From NCBI GenBank assembly GCA_037013495.1, contig CM072803.1:10558001-10622000 (forward strand): a stretch of DNA of 64,000 nucleotides, read 5' to 3'. Origin of the DNA: Hippophae tibetana. Its lineage: Eukaryota > Streptophyta > Magnoliopsida > Rosales > Elaeagnaceae. Each line of letters starts with the position of its first letter. Position 1 is the first letter of the stretch. Below, piece by piece: positions 61,601 through 64,000 of the stretch. A program made the position numbers and the translations under genes. The notes under the pieces were generated by a model. It saw nothing but the letters and a program-made list of their open reading frames with translations, did not search any database and had not been told where the DNA came from.

Positions 61601-62340
61601 TTCAAAAAAATATGATTTTTTTACAACTGATAATAATATGTTTTTTATGTTACAAATGTTTTTCTTAGAAAATATACGTTGTTTTATGTTATAAAAAAAA
61701 TATTTTTTAATGATATTAAAAATAAAATTATATAAATAAATATACCATATATACGTACACTTAGAAATAACATATATGGTGGGGAATTAAATAAATGAGA
61801 GATTGATTTAGTAAAATGATTATTTCTTATTTTCTAAATTTACATAGCCACATGATATATACTAGTATACTTGTGTGGCTAACTTTCGTGTCCAGTGATT
61901 ATTTTCAAAGAAGAATTGTCTTTATTAAAAGGAAATTTTTCAAAATCTAATGGTTGTTTTTAACGTGATCTTAAAATTGATAGGCGGTTACATCTATATG
62001 ATACCGCTAATATGGACTTGGTTTGTAGGCTTTGCTTGAAAAATTGTGAGATAAATAATATATTTTAGTTAATATTATCGGTTACAATTATATTTGATAG
62101 ATATAATGATGTAATATTATTTTATCTAAATTATTGGGATTATATCAAATATAACTGTTACTTTAAAAAGATAATACCTACGTTATAAATATATCCATTT
62201 TGGTAATATAATTTTTGTATACAAATTAGATATTATTAAATCTTTTTAAAAACTTTTGAGTTTTTTTATTAGAATTCGAAGTTGATGTTTATAGAATCAT
62301 AGTAGAAAAATTAACTCTAATGATTCTAAGTAGCAATTAC
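58666..62340. other. Non-coding spacer of unit 2
   Basis: Collinear with 13586-16015, 16545-17765 and 21073-21534 of unit 1, minus the two insertions that unit 1 received. A 52-residue-longer AT-rich frame here is not conserved in unit 1. No gene recognised. Confidence 0.6.
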
Positions 62341-64000
62341 CAGTCTTATGAAATATTCGATGTTGATATTTATAATAATATCGATTTCACCTAATCTCTC
62401 ATTATATTTTATTCATCTAGTTAATTTAATTTAATTTCATATGTTTGTTAACAATTCCAAAAAACATCCAAAATATTATTTTGATAATCCATTTAAAATA
62501 TTTGTATTCATCAATTTACGCAAGAGTATGTAATGTATAAAACAAGAAATCATTAATACCAGTAATTTTAATACTATACAAGTTCAAACAAATCTTTCGA
62601 TCATTATATATAATTATGTTAAAATATTTCAAATCTATCCTATAATTTCTTCTTTTGATAATAAATCATAAGATTAAAATCATTTAATTAAGAATCGATT
62701 AATTAAAAGCAATAAACCCAAAATAAATCATAAAAACATGAAAAGAAATAATTCAAATTAACATGGAGTCAAGCATACTTCAAAATTAGATTACATCTTT
62801 TTTCTAGAATAAAGAAAATTTAGTTCATGCTAAAAAGTAAATTTAACATAAAAGAATTCAAAATAATTTTTCTAATAGGAAAAAAAAGAAAATTGAACAC
62901 TCCAAAAATCTGCTCCAACGTCTCCTTATCTTCACCAGCATCCCTTGTTTTAGTTTTTCCTTCATTTCTTTTCTACTTTTCTTTTCTTTTCTTTTTCGTT
63001 GTTCTGTTCGGCGTGCTTTCATTTTTTTCCTTTTTGTTCCCTTCTTTAGCATTAATCTTATATATATTTAAGATAAAATTGCGTTCCCTTTTCTTTCGTT
63101 TCTCTTTTGTTATTTATTTATCTTTTTTTTATTGAAATCGTCATTTAAATTTGAGACTCCTCGTATTATATGATTCTAAAATTTTGAATCTTTATTTTCT
63201 TCAAATTTATAATAAAATTTAAATAATAATAATGAAGTTTAAAATCAATAAAAATAAATAAATTTATACTAAAGTTTAAAGTTAAGACCTGATAAATTAT
63301 GTCAAATTATATAAATCATCAAACACCCCACCAAACTTAGATATTTGTTTTTACTTAAATAAAAATAAAATAAAATAAGAGACATTTGTAGATAATATAA
63401 GCTAGACCTTACGAAGAACTATCATTACTCACCAAGCCATGATTTGAATTTAGATGTTATCATTAGTAACTTACTATTTTTACATCAAAGATAACAAGAA
63501 AATCAATCAACAATTCAGCAATTTGTCAAGTAAGAGTTAAGCAATCTACAGGATTCACATCATAACTCTTTCTCAACAATATGTTCATACTCATGAAAAT
63601 GTATTTTTATACTCAATAATTAGAGTGCTTTTTTTTAGAGCATCTTGATACTCATTGACTTTTTCTAATTTTTAACCACTTTAACCCTTTTTTTCTACTT
63701 TTTTCTTTCACTTTCTTTTTCTTCACACTTTTATCAAATAGAGCACACATAATGTGGATTATTTAATTTGAACTAACTTTCTCTTTAAATGAAAATTTCC
63801 ACCAAAGTATTTTCTCAAAATTCAAGATAAATGCATGAGCAAGCTTTTTGCTTGTGACAAAAAAATTCCTAGATCATTTCTCTAACATTTGGTATCAACT
63901 AGGATTTTCCCTCAAGGATTCATCAACAGATTCTAGAGCAAAGCAAGATTGAACTTTCCTGACTCATTTAATTTAACTCTTTCTCTTCATAGGCAAAATA
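62341..64000 (-). mobile_element. Athila-like Gypsy, 3' LTR and internal start, unit-2 copy
   Basis: LTR sequence up to CATCAAACA at 63325, then the purine tract (GGTGGGGTG on the minus strand) and internal non-coding sequence matching 22676-24000. The outer end of the LTR is shortened relative to unit 1. It runs off the window; gag and pol, if present, lie beyond. Fossil. Confidence 0.7.

Larger units (their letters stand above)
37310..64000 (+). repeat. Segmental duplication, unit 2 (carries the UGT)
   Basis: Counterpart of unit 1. Unit 2 alone carries the UGT block (about 39690-44405), the TRIM, the 1763-bp solo LTR and Copia-B, plus non-coding AT-rich sequence between about 38160 and 38860 with no obvious match in unit 1. 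It lacks about 715 bp near 45148 and about 300 bp near 63540 that unit 1 has. It continues beyond the window. Confidence 0.85.

Overview
This is a plant nuclear window. It is very AT-rich and almost entirely made of nested, decayed LTR retrotransposons, with one intact host gene: an intronless family-1 UDP-glycosyltransferase of UGT75 type (39865-41316, + strand). The LTR lineages (Ty1/Copia, Athila-like Ty3/Gypsy, a TRIM), their plant tRNA primer sites and the 44-residue plant PSPG box place it in flowering plants. A dicot is likely and the UGT reads like cucurbit relatives, but that last point is recollection, not proof. I see no tRNA, rRNA or CRISPR.

The main structural fact is a large direct duplication. 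About 4903 to at least 24000 (unit 1) matches about 37310 to the right edge (unit 2). The offset is about 32.4 kb, as expected for a tandem duplication. Shared by both units, and so older than the duplication: the UGT upstream/leader region, a long foldback element, a whole-length but dead Copia ('Copia-A', 8120-13202 and 45275-52004), about 3 kb of non-coding spacer, and the 3' LTR of an Athila-like Gypsy. Present in one unit only, with the other unit showing an unoccupied site: a gag-only Gypsy and a related solo LTR in unit 1; a 1.76-kb solo LTR and a 6.25-kb Copia ('Copia-B') in unit 2.

The UGT survives only in unit 2. Unit 1 keeps its leader, expanded to four 53-bp repeats, and then jumps from an (AT)n run into the middle of the foldback element. 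About 4.7 kb, gene included, is missing. Because unit 1 keeps only one end of a foldback that is complete in unit 2, loss from unit 1 is the likely direction.

Layout. 1-4030: minus-strand Copia ('Copia-C'), whose LTR is preceded by the RNase H end of another copy. 4444-4635: broken arabinogalactan-peptide gene. 4903-24000: unit 1. 21535-30835: Athila-like Gypsy on the minus strand, with a solo LTR inserted in its pol. 30836-37024: LTR fragments, a long (AT)n, a gag-only Gypsy remnant and a Copia integrase scrap. 37025-39330: AT-rich foldback repeats. 39565-41316: duplicated leader and the UGT. 41457-41832: TRIM 140 bp past the UGT stop. 44086-45046: foldback. 45275-64000: rest of unit 2.

All alignments were made by eye. 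Identities and ages were not computed, and boundaries outside target-site duplications are good to about 5-20 bp.
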